A DNA stretch of 64,000 bases from Paraflavisolibacter caeni (GCF_025628885.1 NZ_JAOTIF010000016.1:90119-154118); one strand, 5' to 3'. Positions 53,569-63,558 are shown, numbered from the stretch's first letter. The notes: generated by a model not told the origin, from the letters alone. Numbers and translations: made by a program.

Positions 53569-54667
53569 GACTACTCAGCAGATCATAGAATTATATCGTC
53601 CGTCAATAATTCAAATAGCTACCCAAACCAGTACGGGTACCGGTTTTTATTTGAAGGAGTTCAACCTGATCGTAACCAATGAACACGTGGTAGGCAAAAA
53701 TGCAGAAGTGACCATAGCCGGCAGGCAGTTTGAAAAACGCCTGGCCAGGGTGTGGTACACAGATAAAAAACATGACCTGGCATTTTTAGAGCCTCCAGAA
53801 GACGTCCCGATACCCGAAATTAAGTTAGGTGATTACAACGACCTCCATGACGGTGAAGTGGTCGTTGCCATTGGTCACCCCTTTGGCTTGAACTATACAG
53901 CTACACAAGGTGTGATATCCAAAGTTGATCGTGTACGCGATGGGGTTAAATATATACAAATCGATGCCGCTATCAATCCGGGCAATAGTGGGGGACCACT
54001 GGTAAATAAACAAGGAGAGATCATAGGGATCAACTCCTTCATTATCCGCGGTGGCGACAATCTGGGCTTTGCTCTGCCGGTAAGCTACCTCCGTGAAGCC
54101 CTTGAAATGTACCAGCCACACAGGGGGTCGCCTTCAACACGCTGTCATAGCTGCAACTACCTGGTGCTTCCCGAAAATATAGATTCTACCAAATATTGCC
54201 CTTTCTGCGGCACTGAAGTAAAACTGCCTATGCCGCCAGAACGGGAAACCAAGCCTGTAGGTATCGCCAAAACAGTCGAAGAGATTCTTGGTGAGTTAGG
54301 AAAAGATGTGAAACTGGCCCGTGATGGTAACAACAACTGGAGTGTAAAAGAGGGTACTGCTAAAATAAAGATCAACTATAACTCCGATAATTACTTTGTG
54401 GCTGGCGATGCCTACCTCTGCCAGCTGCCTACAGATACAACCAAAATAAAGCCGCTTTACCAATTCCTGATGAGCGAGAACTATGAATTGGATGGGCTTG
54501 TGTTGAGTTGTGTAAAGCAAAACATTGTACTATCCTGCATTATGTACGATCTGGATATGACTTTGGAGAACGGCATAGAAATGTTTCGTAACCTTTTTCA
54601 AAAAGCAGATTATTACGACCAGTTTTTAGAAGAAAAATATAGCTGCCAGGAACTATTAGAAGAATAA
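53567..54667 (+). CDS. Trypsin-like (S1C) serine protease with zinc ribbon and YbjN-like C-terminus
   Basis: 366-residue protein with no signal peptide, so it is expected in the cytoplasm, unlike DegP. The catalytic triad is visible: His40 (TNEHVV), Asp70 (KKHDLAF) and Ser141 (NPGNSGGP). Instead of a PDZ domain there is a zinc-ribbon-like segment with CHSC and CPFCG near 193-214. The C-terminal 120 residues (EEILGELGKDVKLARDG, then FRNLFQKADYYDQFL) resemble the YbjN/CesT chaperone fold. It may be a regulated protease acting with the 441-residue protein upstream. recX follows after 8 bases. Confidence 0.8.
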   Translation: MTTQQIIELYRPSIIQIATQTSTGTGFYLKEFNLIVTNEHVVGKNAEVTIAGRQFEKRLARVWYTDKKHDLAFLEPPEDVPIPEIKLGDYNDLHDGEVVVAIGHPFGLNYTATQGVISKVDRVRDGVKYIQIDAAINPGNSGGPLVNKQGEIIGINSFIIRGGDNLGFALPVSYLREALEMYQPHRGSPSTRCHSCNYLVLPENIDSTKYCPFCGTEVKLPMPPERETKPVGIAKTVEEILGELGKDVKLARDGNNNWSVKEGTAKIKINYNSDNYFVAGDAYLCQLPTDTTKIKPLYQFLMSENYELDGLVLSCVKQNIVLSCIMYDLDMTLENGIEMFRNLFQKADYYDQFLEEKYSCQELLEE

Positions 54668-54675
54668 AAACGTCA

Positions 54676-55146
54676 ATGCAAAAAAAGACACTCACCAAAG
54701 AGCAAGCCCTCCAGAAACTACATCAATACTGCGCTTATCAGGAACGTAGTCATTTTGAAGTGCAACAGAAACTATGGGAGATGGGGGTAAGCAGGGCCGA
54801 TCACGATGAGGTAATTTCCTCTTTGATCGAAGACAATTACCTGAATGAAGAACGTTTTGCTATTCAATTTGCGGGCGGAAAGTTTAGAATGAAAGATTGG
54901 GGCCGTAAAAAAATATGGTATGCACTAAAAGAGAAAAAGGTAAGTGACTACTGTATCAAAAAAGCATTGAACGCAATAGATGAAGAAACCTATGAGAAAA
55001 CACTGCAGAGTCTCGCAGAAAAAAAGTATGATTCCCTTAAAGGGGAACAATACCTTGTACGCCGGAAAAAAACTACCGATTACCTCTTGCAAAAAGGCTT
55101 CGAACCAGACCTCATCAATAAAGCCCTAACTTCGCTCGGCGAATAA
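54676..55146 (+). CDS. recX: Regulatory protein RecX
   Basis: 156-residue all-helical protein that modulates RecA filaments. ALQKLHQYCAYQERSHFEVQQKL at the N-terminus, DHDEVISSLIEDNYLNEERFA in the middle, and FRMKDWGRKKIWYALKEKKV (key parts) match the three RecX repeats. Length is typical. recA is not in the window; it follows the protease gene by 8 bases. Confidence 0.9.
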   Translation: MQKKTLTKEQALQKLHQYCAYQERSHFEVQQKLWEMGVSRADHDEVISSLIEDNYLNEERFAIQFAGGKFRMKDWGRKKIWYALKEKKVSDYCIKKALNAIDEETYEKTLQSLAEKKYDSLKGEQYLVRRKKTTDYLLQKGFEPDLINKALTSLGE

Positions 55147-55158
55147 CCGTGCCTTTAC

Positions 55159-56130
55159 ATGATCCGTTTTCTGGGAAAAGAAGCTGCGCTCCTTTTGTTT
55201 ACTGTTTTATTTATTGCTATTAGCACTTCGGCTCAAAAAAGCCCCAGGCATTGTCAGTGCCAGTTAACAATCGTCAGTGAAAACGATAATTACACGTTTA
55301 AATATAAAGACCGTTATTATACCAATGGCCTGGCCATTCGGTTTGCAAAAACGCTTGGTAATGAATCTTATACTGGCGTAAAAAAGGTTCTGGCTACAGA
55401 AGTTGGCCAGATGATATTTATTCCCTTTAGGGCCAATCTTTCATTTCGCTCCACTATGGACAGGCCTTTTACCGGCCTGTTATACGCAAAAGGCGGCCTT
55501 TCCTATTATTCAATCAAAAATGATGTGCTGCGCTGGAATTTACTAGCCGGGGTTATTGGCAATGATGCTTTCGGCAAAGAAGTCCAACGCTGGCACCATA
55601 AGAATTTCAACCTTCCTTACCCTTATGGCTGGGAAACACAATTAAAGTCAGAATTTGGAGCGAACCTGCAGGCTACTTATTACAGGCATCTGTTAAAACC
55701 TTCAGCAAACAATTTTTTTGAAGTCCATGCAAAAGCAGAGGTTCAGGCAGGAACTTTCTTTACGCAGTTAAGTAGTGGGCTAATGATGAAATTGGGAGCT
55801 TTTGAAAACGCCGGGCAAAGTGCTTTTGGAGAAGCTGGCATCAATGCGAGGTCAGGTACAACAAAGCGTAATCACGAATTATTCCTGTACTTCGAACCAC
55901 AACTTACTTACCAGTTGTACAATGCCACTGTGCAAGGCGGTTTGCTCACACATAACGAAGATGTGTACACGACAGGCATACAGCCTTATTACTACAGTCA
56001 CAGGTTTGGAGCTATATATGCGCAGGGCGGACTTTCCCTGCAGTTAGGCTTTACTTATAAAACCAAAGAAGCCCGTACCATGAGGGCAGATGAAAATTAT
56101 GGTACAATAGGTGTAGGTGTTAGGTTTTGA
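55159..56130 (+). CDS. LpxR-family lipid A deacylase-like outer membrane protein
   Basis: 323-residue protein with signal peptide ending in STSAQ (residue 25). The mature part opens LTIVSENDNYTFKYKDRYYTNGLAIRF, matching the LpxR/DUF2219 start (END and YTNGL), followed by alternating strands and a last strand GTIGVGVRF. LpxR removes the 3'-acyloxyacyl group of lipid A. Activity here is inferred. It follows recX by 12 bases and converges with the gene at 56162. Confidence 0.85.
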   Translation: MIRFLGKEAALLLFTVLFIAISTSAQKSPRHCQCQLTIVSENDNYTFKYKDRYYTNGLAIRFAKTLGNESYTGVKKVLATEVGQMIFIPFRANLSFRSTMDRPFTGLLYAKGGLSYYSIKNDVLRWNLLAGVIGNDAFGKEVQRWHHKNFNLPYPYGWETQLKSEFGANLQATYYRHLLKPSANNFFEVHAKAEVQAGTFFTQLSSGLMMKLGAFENAGQSAFGEAGINARSGTTKRNHELFLYFEPQLTYQLYNATVQGGLLTHNEDVYTTGIQPYYYSHRFGAIYAQGGLSLQLGFTYKTKEARTMRADENYGTIGVGVRF

Positions 56131-56161
56131 TGGCCGCAGCCTCTACCTCAAACATCCACCA

Positions 56162-57172
56162 TTACGGCGCTATCACCAATGCCGAAACAAACACCCTGCG
56201 GTTCTCTTTCAATACAGCTGTAGAAGTTATGATACCCGACTTGGAATAATATTGGTCCTCATTGCAATCCAGGCAGGTAAGCTTGACGCCTGTCTTTTTG
56301 AAATCTATATTTCCTATTTTCTCAGGAACAATAAATCCCCCCTCTTCATTGTCCCATCCGTAAAACTTTATATCACTGCCATTTAGTTGATACAACTCTT
56401 TAAGACTCATGCCCTGGTATATTCCGTTCGATGTCCGCCATTTGCTTTGTTCCACTGTTCTGTAATTCATCGTACTTCCTGCGGAAAACTGTCCTCCAAT
56501 GATCAGCAATGAAATATCACGGTTGTTGACTTCGTCATTCCAGATGAATATTGCCTGCATGCTGGTATTAGGAAAAAGAATAGAGCACTTATTCACCTCT
56601 TTTTCCGAAAAATAAAATACATCCTTTCTCACATTATTAGCACCAAAAATTGCAGCCAGGTATTCATGCGAGCTTATTTTCAACAAATCTTCTGCATAAA
56701 CGATCTCCTTTGCCTGTGGCAGGTCTTTCTTTTCAATAATAAAACTATAAAGCGTTTTACCTTCTTCCTTCTTGATCCTGGGTTTTATAGTTATATTCCT
56801 TTTCTGGTATATGGAATATACATTGTTCATAATCATATTCCCATTCGAAGTTGCATATCCTGCGTTTTGGAGTTCCTGGTTCAAATCAAGAAATTCTTGT
56901 AACCAGGAGGTTTGATATATGACAGAATCATAGCGATCCTGATCATACCTCCTGATCATCTTCTCAATGGATTTTTTCTTATAATTTTTAAAGTAACTGT
57001 TGGAGTCATTTTCTGCTGGTACTTGTTTAAAGCCTTTACGGGAAATAGAAGTTTGGAATTGATCTTTGGAAGCATTGGTGAGCCCGACAAGCGATTGAAA
57101 GGAAAATTCAGGCTTCTGAGATCCTCCGTGTAAATAAGCCAATAACAAGAAAAAGAGTAGAGTTTTTTCCAT
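56162..57172 (-). CDS. Secreted hypothetical protein
   Basis: 336-residue protein with signal peptide MEKTLLFFLLLAYLHGGSQ. No domain is recognised. Lys/Asn/Ser-rich parts alternate with strands such as YSFIIEKKDLPQAKEIVYAEDL (partial) and DISLLIIGGQFSAGSTMNYR. Two cysteines in LTCLDCNEDQ near the C-terminus could form a disulfide. Probably periplasmic. Confidence 0.65.
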   Translation of the reverse strand: MEKTLLFFLLLAYLHGGSQKPEFSFQSLVGLTNASKDQFQTSISRKGFKQVPAENDSNSYFKNYKKKSIEKMIRRYDQDRYDSVIYQTSWLQEFLDLNQELQNAGYATSNGNMIMNNVYSIYQKRNITIKPRIKKEEGKTLYSFIIEKKDLPQAKEIVYAEDLLKISSHEYLAAIFGANNVRKDVFYFSEKEVNKCSILFPNTSMQAIFIWNDEVNNRDISLLIIGGQFSAGSTMNYRTVEQSKWRTSNGIYQGMSLKELYQLNGSDIKFYGWDNEEGGFIVPEKIGNIDFKKTGVKLTCLDCNEDQYYSKSGIITSTAVLKENRRVFVSALVIAP

Positions 57173-57964
57173 GTGCTAGGTTTTTTGATGACACAATACT
57201 CCTAAGTGCTAGGGTACGTAGGCAAAAAACTTTCACAAGAAACTGGTCAATCTATTCGTCTTAGGACATAGGCATTTCAAACACCTTCAATAGCCGCAAA
57301 AATAATGCGGCTTTGAACAATTTATTCAAATATATCAAATAATCATGAAGTTTGAAGTTGAATGGTAGCTTCACCCTTGATAATAATGCTTATCCTTCCG
57401 GATATCTATTTATTAAGTAATCATTAAAATTTGATTAAAAAAATTACATTCATCTCTTTTAAATTTTAATTATTTAACCTATTTTGGTGTCACGCAACAT
57501 ATATACTGATAAGCTTTTTATAAAGCTTTAATTTCTATGTTGATGTTTCCTCCTTTTCAACTATCCAACTCTGTAAAGACACCCGAAACAAACACCTATG
57601 CTTGCCCGATGTAGTTTGATCCAAAACTAATATTCCAGTATTAAGAATAGTCCTTGATTAGTCAAAAGCCTGTATTCTAAAGGCCTTTAATATCCTTATG
57701 AATATCATCCTATGGGTTATTTGATAAAGGCAATATATGATGCGCATTATTTTCCATAAAAAGGATCTATGATGTGAACGGACTGCGTGAAAGACCAAAG
57801 TGGAGCCAGAATTGCCGAGTGGATACCTTACTAACCTCTATATCAAGAGGTTTCCTATTCATTGTGAATTAGGATGGTCCTGCCAAATGTGCGGGACCAG
57901 TAAGGTTACACAATGAAATGATTCATTCCTTTCTGATAAATTATTGACGCACCTTTCACGTCGC
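57173..57964. other. Gene-poor region between a secreted protein and corA copy 2
   Basis: About 790 bases, no gene supported. Small dyads: AGCCGCA/TGCGGCT at 57292-57312, AACCTCT/AGAGGTT at 57833-57852, and GGTCC-n-GC/GC-n-GGACC at 57874-57896, the last near the end of corA copy 2 and possibly its terminator. Confidence 0.45.
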
Positions 57965-58864
57965 TTACAACCAGTTCTTTTTCTTGATCCAGGCATAAAT
58001 ACCCAATGAAACCAGCACCATGAGGGATAGAACCACCGGGTAACCCCATTTCGAGTGAAGCTCATGCATATATTCGAAGTTCATTCCATAGATGCCCGAA
58101 ATAAACGTGAGGGGCATAAAAAATACAGAAAAAATGGTGAGCACCTTCATCACATCATTTGTTCTTTGAGCTGTAAATGACATATAAAGATTCATTAGGT
58201 TATTCACATCTTCCAACGCCTGGTTATAAAGAGTCTGTATTTTTACATGCTGTTCTTTAAGTTCCTGCAAATCAACACTGTTCTGCTTGTTTGCCTTTAT
58301 ATGATTGATAGGCTCCAGCATCAGCAATAGTATTTTATTACACATGGATGCCTGTTGCTTTATATAATACAGAGCTTCAATATACCCATGTGCCATGCCT
58401 TTTAAGAGAATGTGATTTTCATAAAAGTCAATTCGTTCCGAAAGCCGCATGACAGGGTTATTAAAGCTTTCCAGGGCCTGCAAAATAATTTTAATGACCA
58501 CCTCGTCAGTTGATGAACACTTGCCGGGTTGCACATATTTTTCCCTGATGCTTTCTATAAAACGTACTTCATCTTTATGAAGCGTTAGTAAAAAATCATG
58601 ATTGTAGAAGATCGCAATTTTGTTGGTAAGGTCCTGTACAGTTGCAATCTGCTTATCAAATGAATGACTGAAAAAGCGTAGAATTAAAAAGTGTACATCC
58701 TCTATCAGATCATATTTTGGTAAATGGTCCGGATCAAGACAATCTCTTACGATATAATTGTTTAGACCATACCTTTTAGCAAGCTGTTCCATTTCTCCTT
58801 GCGTAGGCTGCGTAAAATCAATCCATTGTACATGATTACATACAGTTTCTTCCTTTGAAGGCAT
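57965..58864 (-). CDS. CorA-family transporter (copy 2)
   Basis: 299-residue CorA-like cation channel. It is shorter than copy 1 (366) and only distantly similar to it. The N-terminal domain opens CNHVQWIDFTQPTQGEMEQLA, and the selectivity motif GIYGMNFEYMHELHSKWGY has G-M-N. Two membrane segments lie at the C-terminus, which ends in KKKNWL. An inverted repeat just upstream (58880-58900) may be an operator. Confidence 0.88.
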   Translation of the reverse strand: MPSKEETVCNHVQWIDFTQPTQGEMEQLAKRYGLNNYIVRDCLDPDHLPKYDLIEDVHFLILRFFSHSFDKQIATVQDLTNKIAIFYNHDFLLTLHKDEVRFIESIREKYVQPGKCSSTDEVVIKIILQALESFNNPVMRLSERIDFYENHILLKGMAHGYIEALYYIKQQASMCNKILLLMLEPINHIKANKQNSVDLQELKEQHVKIQTLYNQALEDVNNLMNLYMSFTAQRTNDVMKVLTIFSVFFMPLTFISGIYGMNFEYMHELHSKWGYPVVLSLMVLVSLGIYAWIKKKNWL

Positions 58865-58879
58865 CTCTTTTTACCTAAT

Positions 58880-58900
58880 CAAGGCAATATGCATGCCTTG
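58880..58900. promoter_or_regulatory. Inverted repeat upstream of corA copy 2
   Basis: CAAGGCA and TGCCTTG form a 7-bp perfect inverted repeat with a 7-base loop, starting 16 bases before the gene. It may be an operator; no binding protein is known. Confidence 0.35.
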
Positions 58901-59017
58901 CTTCCTGGTTTCCAATGATTAGCTTTGGCATAAAGTTTACAATCATAAATCCGGACGCTCTCCTTAATACAGAGAGTCATTTGTACTTATTTAAAATGCA
59001 TTTATAAGGAATTTTCC

Positions 59018-59818
59018 ATGGATTCAATCAACAGGCCACCAGAAAAACATGTAATTTCAAAAGGCTTAGATGCGTTTTTTTTAAACATTTACCGTTCTGC
59101 TAATTTCGTTTTTCGCTTTTTTAAAGAAGTCTTCAGGCCCCCTTTTGAGTTCACCGAGATCACACGCCAGTGTTTTGAAGTCGGATATAAATCCTTAGCA
59201 CTAATTTCAATGACTGGCTTTATCACCGGCCTTGTATTTACCAAACAATCACGGCCATCCCTATCCGATTTTGGTGCTACATCCTGGCTTCCTTCCTTAG
59301 TATCCATAGCCATTATCAGGGCTCTGGCTCCTTTAGTTACAGCCTTGATCTGCGCCGGTAAAGTGGGCTCTAACATTGCCGCTGAGCTTGGTTCTATGAA
59401 AGTAACTGAACAAATCGATGCTTTGGAGGTTTCTGCCATCAATCCATTTAAATATCTGGTTGCAAGTCGCGTATTGGCAACAACCATCATGTTACCCATA
59501 TTAATGATGTACTCGGCTTTTGTGGCAATGATGGGTTCTTTTTTGGACGTTCACACCAATGAACAAACCAGCATGACCACTTTCTTTGAAAACGCTTTTA
59601 GCAGCATTACCTTTTTGGACATTTTCACATCCGTTGCTAAAGCCATCATATTTGGTTTTACCATAGGAATGGTTGGTTGTTATCAGGGATATCATACAAC
59701 GCATGGCACACAAGGTGTAGGTAAAGCCGCTAATGCATCAGTAGTGATTTCCATGTTTTTTATTTTTATTGAAGAGGTATTAATTGTTCAGGTAGCCACC
59801 TGGTTAAGAACACCCTAA
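59018..59818 (+). CDS. mlaE: MlaE-type phospholipid ABC transporter permease
   Basis: 266-residue inner-membrane permease of the MCE/Mla lipid transporter. The family segment SLALISMTGFITGLVFTKQS and the core ALAPLVTALICAGKVGSNIAAELGSM (key parts) are visible, with EQIDALEVSAINPFKYLVASR typical of MlaE. About five membrane helices are seen. It forms an operon with the next two genes; the spacers are 3 bases each. Together they move phospholipids between inner and outer membranes. Confidence 0.93.
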   Translation: MDSINRPPEKHVISKGLDAFFLNIYRSANFVFRFFKEVFRPPFEFTEITRQCFEVGYKSLALISMTGFITGLVFTKQSRPSLSDFGATSWLPSLVSIAIIRALAPLVTALICAGKVGSNIAAELGSMKVTEQIDALEVSAINPFKYLVASRVLATTIMLPILMMYSAFVAMMGSFLDVHTNEQTSMTTFFENAFSSITFLDIFTSVAKAIIFGFTIGMVGCYQGYHTTHGTQGVGKAANASVVISMFFIFIEEVLIVQVATWLRTP

Positions 59819-59821
59819 CAT

Positions 59822-60598
59822 ATGCTGAAAATTAAACCAACAAATATCAACTACAATGAGGCTGTGATTTCTATAAGGGATCTTTATAAATCCTTTGGCC
59901 ATAATCATGTGCTGCGGGGCATCAACCTGGATGTATATAAGGGAGAAAATGTTGTGGTATTAGGCCGCTCTGGCACAGGAAAATCAGTGTTGATCAAGAT
60001 CATAGTTGGTTTATTAAAACCAGGCAAAGGCAGCGTGAATGTTCTTGGCATGGAAGTGGACAAGCTCAATGGGGCAGAGTTAAGAGAGCTGCGTTTAAAG
60101 ATTGGCTTTTCTTTCCAGCATAGTGCACTGTATGATAGCATGACCGTGAGGGAAAATCTGGAATTTCCATTAGTCAGGCACAGAAAGAGCCTGACAAGGA
60201 GTGAAGTGAATAATGCCATAGATGAGGTATTGGATGCCGTAGGACTGCTGCAGACAAAAAAACAAATGCCTTCGGAACTCTCGGGTGGTCAGCGGAAGCG
60301 AATAGGCATCGCGCGTACGTTGATCCTGCAGCCACAGATCATGCTGTATGATGAGCCTACTGCTGGCTTGGACCCCATTAGTAGTATTGAAATCAATAAC
60401 CTTATCAATGAGGTTCAGGAACAATACCATACTTCATCTATCATTATTACGCATGACCTTACCTGTGCTAAAGCAACCGGCGATAGGGTTGCTATGTTGC
60501 TGGATGGAAAATTTATACGGCAAGGCACTTTTGATGAAGTGTTTGGAACAGATGATGAACGGATCAGGATCTTTTTTGATTACAATTTTATAAAGTAA
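59822..60598 (+). CDS. mlaF: Mla-type ABC transporter ATP-binding protein
   Basis: 258-residue ATPase of the MlaE/MlaF/MlaD complex. Walker A is GRSGTGKSVLIKI (near 51), the Q-loop is FSFQHSALYDSMTV, the signature is ELSGGQRKRIGIAR, and Walker B is IMLYDEPTAGLDP. The H-loop reads IIITHD. Starts with ATG four bases after the mlaE stop. Confidence 0.94.
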   Translation: MLKIKPTNINYNEAVISIRDLYKSFGHNHVLRGINLDVYKGENVVVLGRSGTGKSVLIKIIVGLLKPGKGSVNVLGMEVDKLNGAELRELRLKIGFSFQHSALYDSMTVRENLEFPLVRHRKSLTRSEVNNAIDEVLDAVGLLQTKKQMPSELSGGQRKRIGIARTLILQPQIMLYDEPTAGLDPISSIEINNLINEVQEQYHTSSIIITHDLTCAKATGDRVAMLLDGKFIRQGTFDEVFGTDDERIRIFFDYNFIK

Positions 60599-60601
60599 TA
60601 G

Positions 60602-61672
60602 ATGAAAACAGCTAATGTAAAAAGGGCAGTAACAGTTGGCATATTTATATTCATTGGATTAGTGATTTTTGTGGCTGGTATTTTAATACTAGGAGGTCAG
60701 AAAAGAACCTTTGAGAAAAAGATAAAACTCAGGGCTGTCTTCAGTAATGTGGGTGGCTTGCAGAAGGGTAATAATGTTTGGTTCTCAGGTGTGAAAATTG
60801 GAACTGTTGATAAAATAGAATTTAAAAGCACCTCGCAGGTGGAAGTGATTATGAAGGTTGAAGAAGAGGTAAAACGCTATATCCGTCGCAATTCAAAAGC
60901 AAGGATCAGTTCTGAAGGATTTATTGGAAATAAAATCGTAGAGATATTTGGCGGTTCAATGAATTCACCCAACGTGAACAGTAATGATCTGCTGGGTGTA
61001 GAAGAATCAATGAGTACAGATGAGCTCATGGCTACACTTCAGAAAAACAACCAGAACCTCCTGGTAATAACAAACAACTTTAAGGAAATTTCAGCAAGAT
61101 TGTCGAAAGGTCAGGGTTCTGTAGGAAAACTGCTAACAGATGAGTCTCTGGCAAACTCTTTAAATGCAACTGCTGTAACTTTAAGACAGGCATCTGTAAA
61201 TGCACAGAAATTAACCGCTAACATTGCAGCTTATTCTGCTCAATTTCAAAATAAGGGATCTTTTGTGCACGACCTGGTAACAGATACAATTATTTTCAAT
61301 CGTTTAAAGGCTGCCACCACAGAATTAAATATGGTATCCAAAACAGGAAGCGATGTGGTAAATGATTTGAAAGTAGCAAGTAGCAAACTCAACAGCAACA
61401 ATTCAGTTGTAGGTACACTATTGAATGATCAGGAAACTGCCAACAACTTAAAACTTACGCTCCGGAATTTGCAGACAAGTACAGAAAAATTGAATGAAAA
61501 TATGGAAGCCATGCAGCATAATTTTTTATTCCGTGGTTATTTCAATAAAAAAGAAAAGGCAGAAGCGAAGGCTGCCAAAGCCAAATCTACACCTCAATCC
61601 CAAACCCAGTCCTCTGATGTAAAAACCACTCCACCACAGCAACAAAAAACCGCCTCAGATTCCCTGCAATAG
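60602..61672 (+). CDS. mlaD: MlaD/MCE-domain lipid-binding protein
   Basis: 356-residue protein with one N-terminal membrane anchor (VTVGIFIFIGLVIFVAGILIL) and a periplasmic MCE domain (about 38-120): LRAVFSNVGGLQKGNNVWFSGV with the usual G-V-x-x-G turns. A long helical and low-complexity tail follows, rich in A, K, T and Q and ending TASDSLQ. The MCE ring binds lipids on the way to the outer membrane. It is the last gene of mlaEFD. Confidence 0.92.
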   Translation: MKTANVKRAVTVGIFIFIGLVIFVAGILILGGQKRTFEKKIKLRAVFSNVGGLQKGNNVWFSGVKIGTVDKIEFKSTSQVEVIMKVEEEVKRYIRRNSKARISSEGFIGNKIVEIFGGSMNSPNVNSNDLLGVEESMSTDELMATLQKNNQNLLVITNNFKEISARLSKGQGSVGKLLTDESLANSLNATAVTLRQASVNAQKLTANIAAYSAQFQNKGSFVHDLVTDTIIFNRLKAATTELNMVSKTGSDVVNDLKVASSKLNSNNSVVGTLLNDQETANNLKLTLRNLQTSTEKLNENMEAMQHNFLFRGYFNKKEKAEAKAAKAKSTPQSQTQSSDVKTTPPQQQKTASDSLQ

Positions 61673-61755
61673 CTACAATGTCCCGCCCCGGCTTGTAAAA
61701 ATGCCGCATCTTAGTGCATTTTTCGAGGATTGATTTACTGCTTTTCCCCGTGTCA

Positions 61756-62580
61756 TTACACTGATGAGTGTAGAATGTTTTTTCTGGTCAAAATAAATAG
61801 ATCCATAAACCTATTTAGTCTTTCTGGTTCTAATTTTTCAAGAAACTTTCCATCTTTTCTAAAATAAGATCCAACAATAAAACCGTCAGCTAAAGGTAGA
61901 TACTCGCTAATGTTATTAACATTCATACCTGATCCAATTAATACAGGCAATTTTGTTACATTTTTTGCTTTAATCAAATCATTTTTATCAGGATTTAATC
62001 CTGTAAACTGGCTGGTGACGATAACTCCATCTACTAAGAAAAATTCTGCCTGCATAATTTCATCTTTTATGTCTAGGTCTATCGTCAACGAATGGGAACC
62101 ATGTTTTTTCTTCACATCGGCAAACACCTTTATATGTTCTGCTTTTAGCTCTTTTCTTCTTCGTAAGATTTTACCAGCTGAACCGTTAATGATGCCACTT
62201 CCGCCGACGTGAGCAAAAACAAAGGCCTCGACTCTTATATAATCAAGGTCAGCCTCAGCGGCAATTTCCAAAGATGTGATGTTTGCGGCTTCAAGCATTT
62301 GAATTCCGATTGGGCCATTAAATCTTTTCCTTGCTTCCTTGCTAATTTCTGTCATTAAAGCAATGGCTTTTTCGTCCAGGGGAGGTTGAATATAAGGTAG
62401 GTCATGATCGTTTTCCAGGAGAACACTATCCACACCTGCTTTTTTATAAATATCAAGATCTGACAATGCCTGATCTATTATTCTTTTGTCATCGCCATCA
62501 TATAATGGAGACCCGGGAAGCGGCAAAACAGCAATCATTGCTGCCAAAAACTTATTGGGAAGAACTCTTGCACTTTTCAT
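61756..62580 (-). CDS. BtpA/SgcQ-family protein
   Basis: 274-residue TIM-barrel protein of the BtpA family (PF03437). The start MIAVLPLPGSPLY at residue 15, VDSVLLENDHDLPY, YIRVEAFVFAHVGGSGIINGSAG (partial) and PVLIGSGMNVNNISEYL are typical. BtpA was named for photosystem I assembly; in non-phototrophs like this, a sugar-phosphate or other catabolic role is likely but unknown. No partner kinase or transporter is beside it. Confidence 0.85.
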   Translation of the reverse strand: MKSARVLPNKFLAAMIAVLPLPGSPLYDGDDKRIIDQALSDLDIYKKAGVDSVLLENDHDLPYIQPPLDEKAIALMTEISKEARKRFNGPIGIQMLEAANITSLEIAAEADLDYIRVEAFVFAHVGGSGIINGSAGKILRRRKELKAEHIKVFADVKKKHGSHSLTIDLDIKDEIMQAEFFLVDGVIVTSQFTGLNPDKNDLIKAKNVTKLPVLIGSGMNVNNISEYLPLADGFIVGSYFRKDGKFLEKLEPERLNRFMDLFILTRKNILHSSV

Positions 62581-62814
62581 TTTCGATTGATGTTCTATTA
62601 CTCTGAAGTTTGTTTAAAGTGACGAACAACATGCGGTTTTGCTCAAGTGTGGAATTATTCTTCCGTCTGCCCACAACCGCTGCCGATTGAAATTAGTTTG
62701 TTGAAGTTAACTTTCAAAGTTGAAAAAGGCCTTTGCTGAAAGGATGAAGTTTTCAGTTTCTTCCGAACAGCATTGGTGGAGACACGCACCGGGGCAGATT
62801 AGACTCTCGTTTCT

Positions 62815-63558
62815 TCATTTCTTTTCTAAATGATATTCTTGCTTGATCAATGCCAGCAATGCTGTGGCATCCTGCAAACGCTCCAGTACGAGCTTATTGT
62901 GAAGTAAGCGGCTTCCATATAAATATTGCAGGGCTGAAAGAAACCTGTTTATTACAACCTTATCCTCCGTTATTAATGCGAGTTTCGCATCGCTTGGAAC
63001 TTTCTCATCCTGCCTGATGTGATACATTGTTTCTGCATCAAACACATTTCCAGACTCCTTTAAATACTCTGTAAGCTGTTCAAGGACAAAATTATTATGA
63101 CCCAAAATCAGGTCAAGGTCCAGGTAATATGAAGATATTTCAGATGCCACTTTTTGATTTATTATTAAGCGTAACAGGCCGGAATGTTCAAGCTGGCTGA
63201 ACGTTCGCTGGTCCGGAATGACAGAAAATGTATGTGTGGTTAATAATCTTGCTAAGAGATAAATTTTAGCAAGATGCCTGTCTCTGTCCGGGCTTTTCAT
63301 CAGCTGCATCAGGGTATCAATGCGGCTTGAAAACTCCTTGTTGTCTTTTAAGTAGTTTGAATAAATTACAGTGTCCGCAATTAGGTCTTCATATAAATTT
63401 GAAATGTACACTTTCTCTTTTTCTCTATCCGCTTTATGTTCCCTGAAGTTTTCAGCAACAAAGCCTAAAAACACGGCTAGAAAGAGCATAAAGAAATCAA
63501 GCAGGTACTCTGTCCATTTCTTTTTGTGTGTTATATGGTGGATATGTGGCACTTCCAT
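62815..63558 (-). CDS. Membrane-anchored hypothetical protein
   Basis: 247-residue protein with one membrane segment (YLLDFFMLFLAVFLGFVAENF) near residues 18-38 after a His/Lys-rich N-terminus. The rest is a helical periplasmic or cytoplasmic domain: KVYISNLYEDLIADTVIYSNYLK and FLSALQYLYGSRLLHNKLVLERL (partial). I recall similar proteins, with the FREHKADREKE stretch, as common unknowns in Bacteroidota. Confidence 0.7.
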   Translation of the reverse strand: MEVPHIHHITHKKKWTEYLLDFFMLFLAVFLGFVAENFREHKADREKEKVYISNLYEDLIADTVIYSNYLKDNKEFSSRIDTLMQLMKSPDRDRHLAKIYLLARLLTTHTFSVIPDQRTFSQLEHSGLLRLIINQKVASEISSYYLDLDLILGHNNFVLEQLTEYLKESGNVFDAETMYHIRQDEKVPSDAKLALITEDKVVINRFLSALQYLYGSRLLHNKLVLERLQDATALLALIKQEYHLEKK

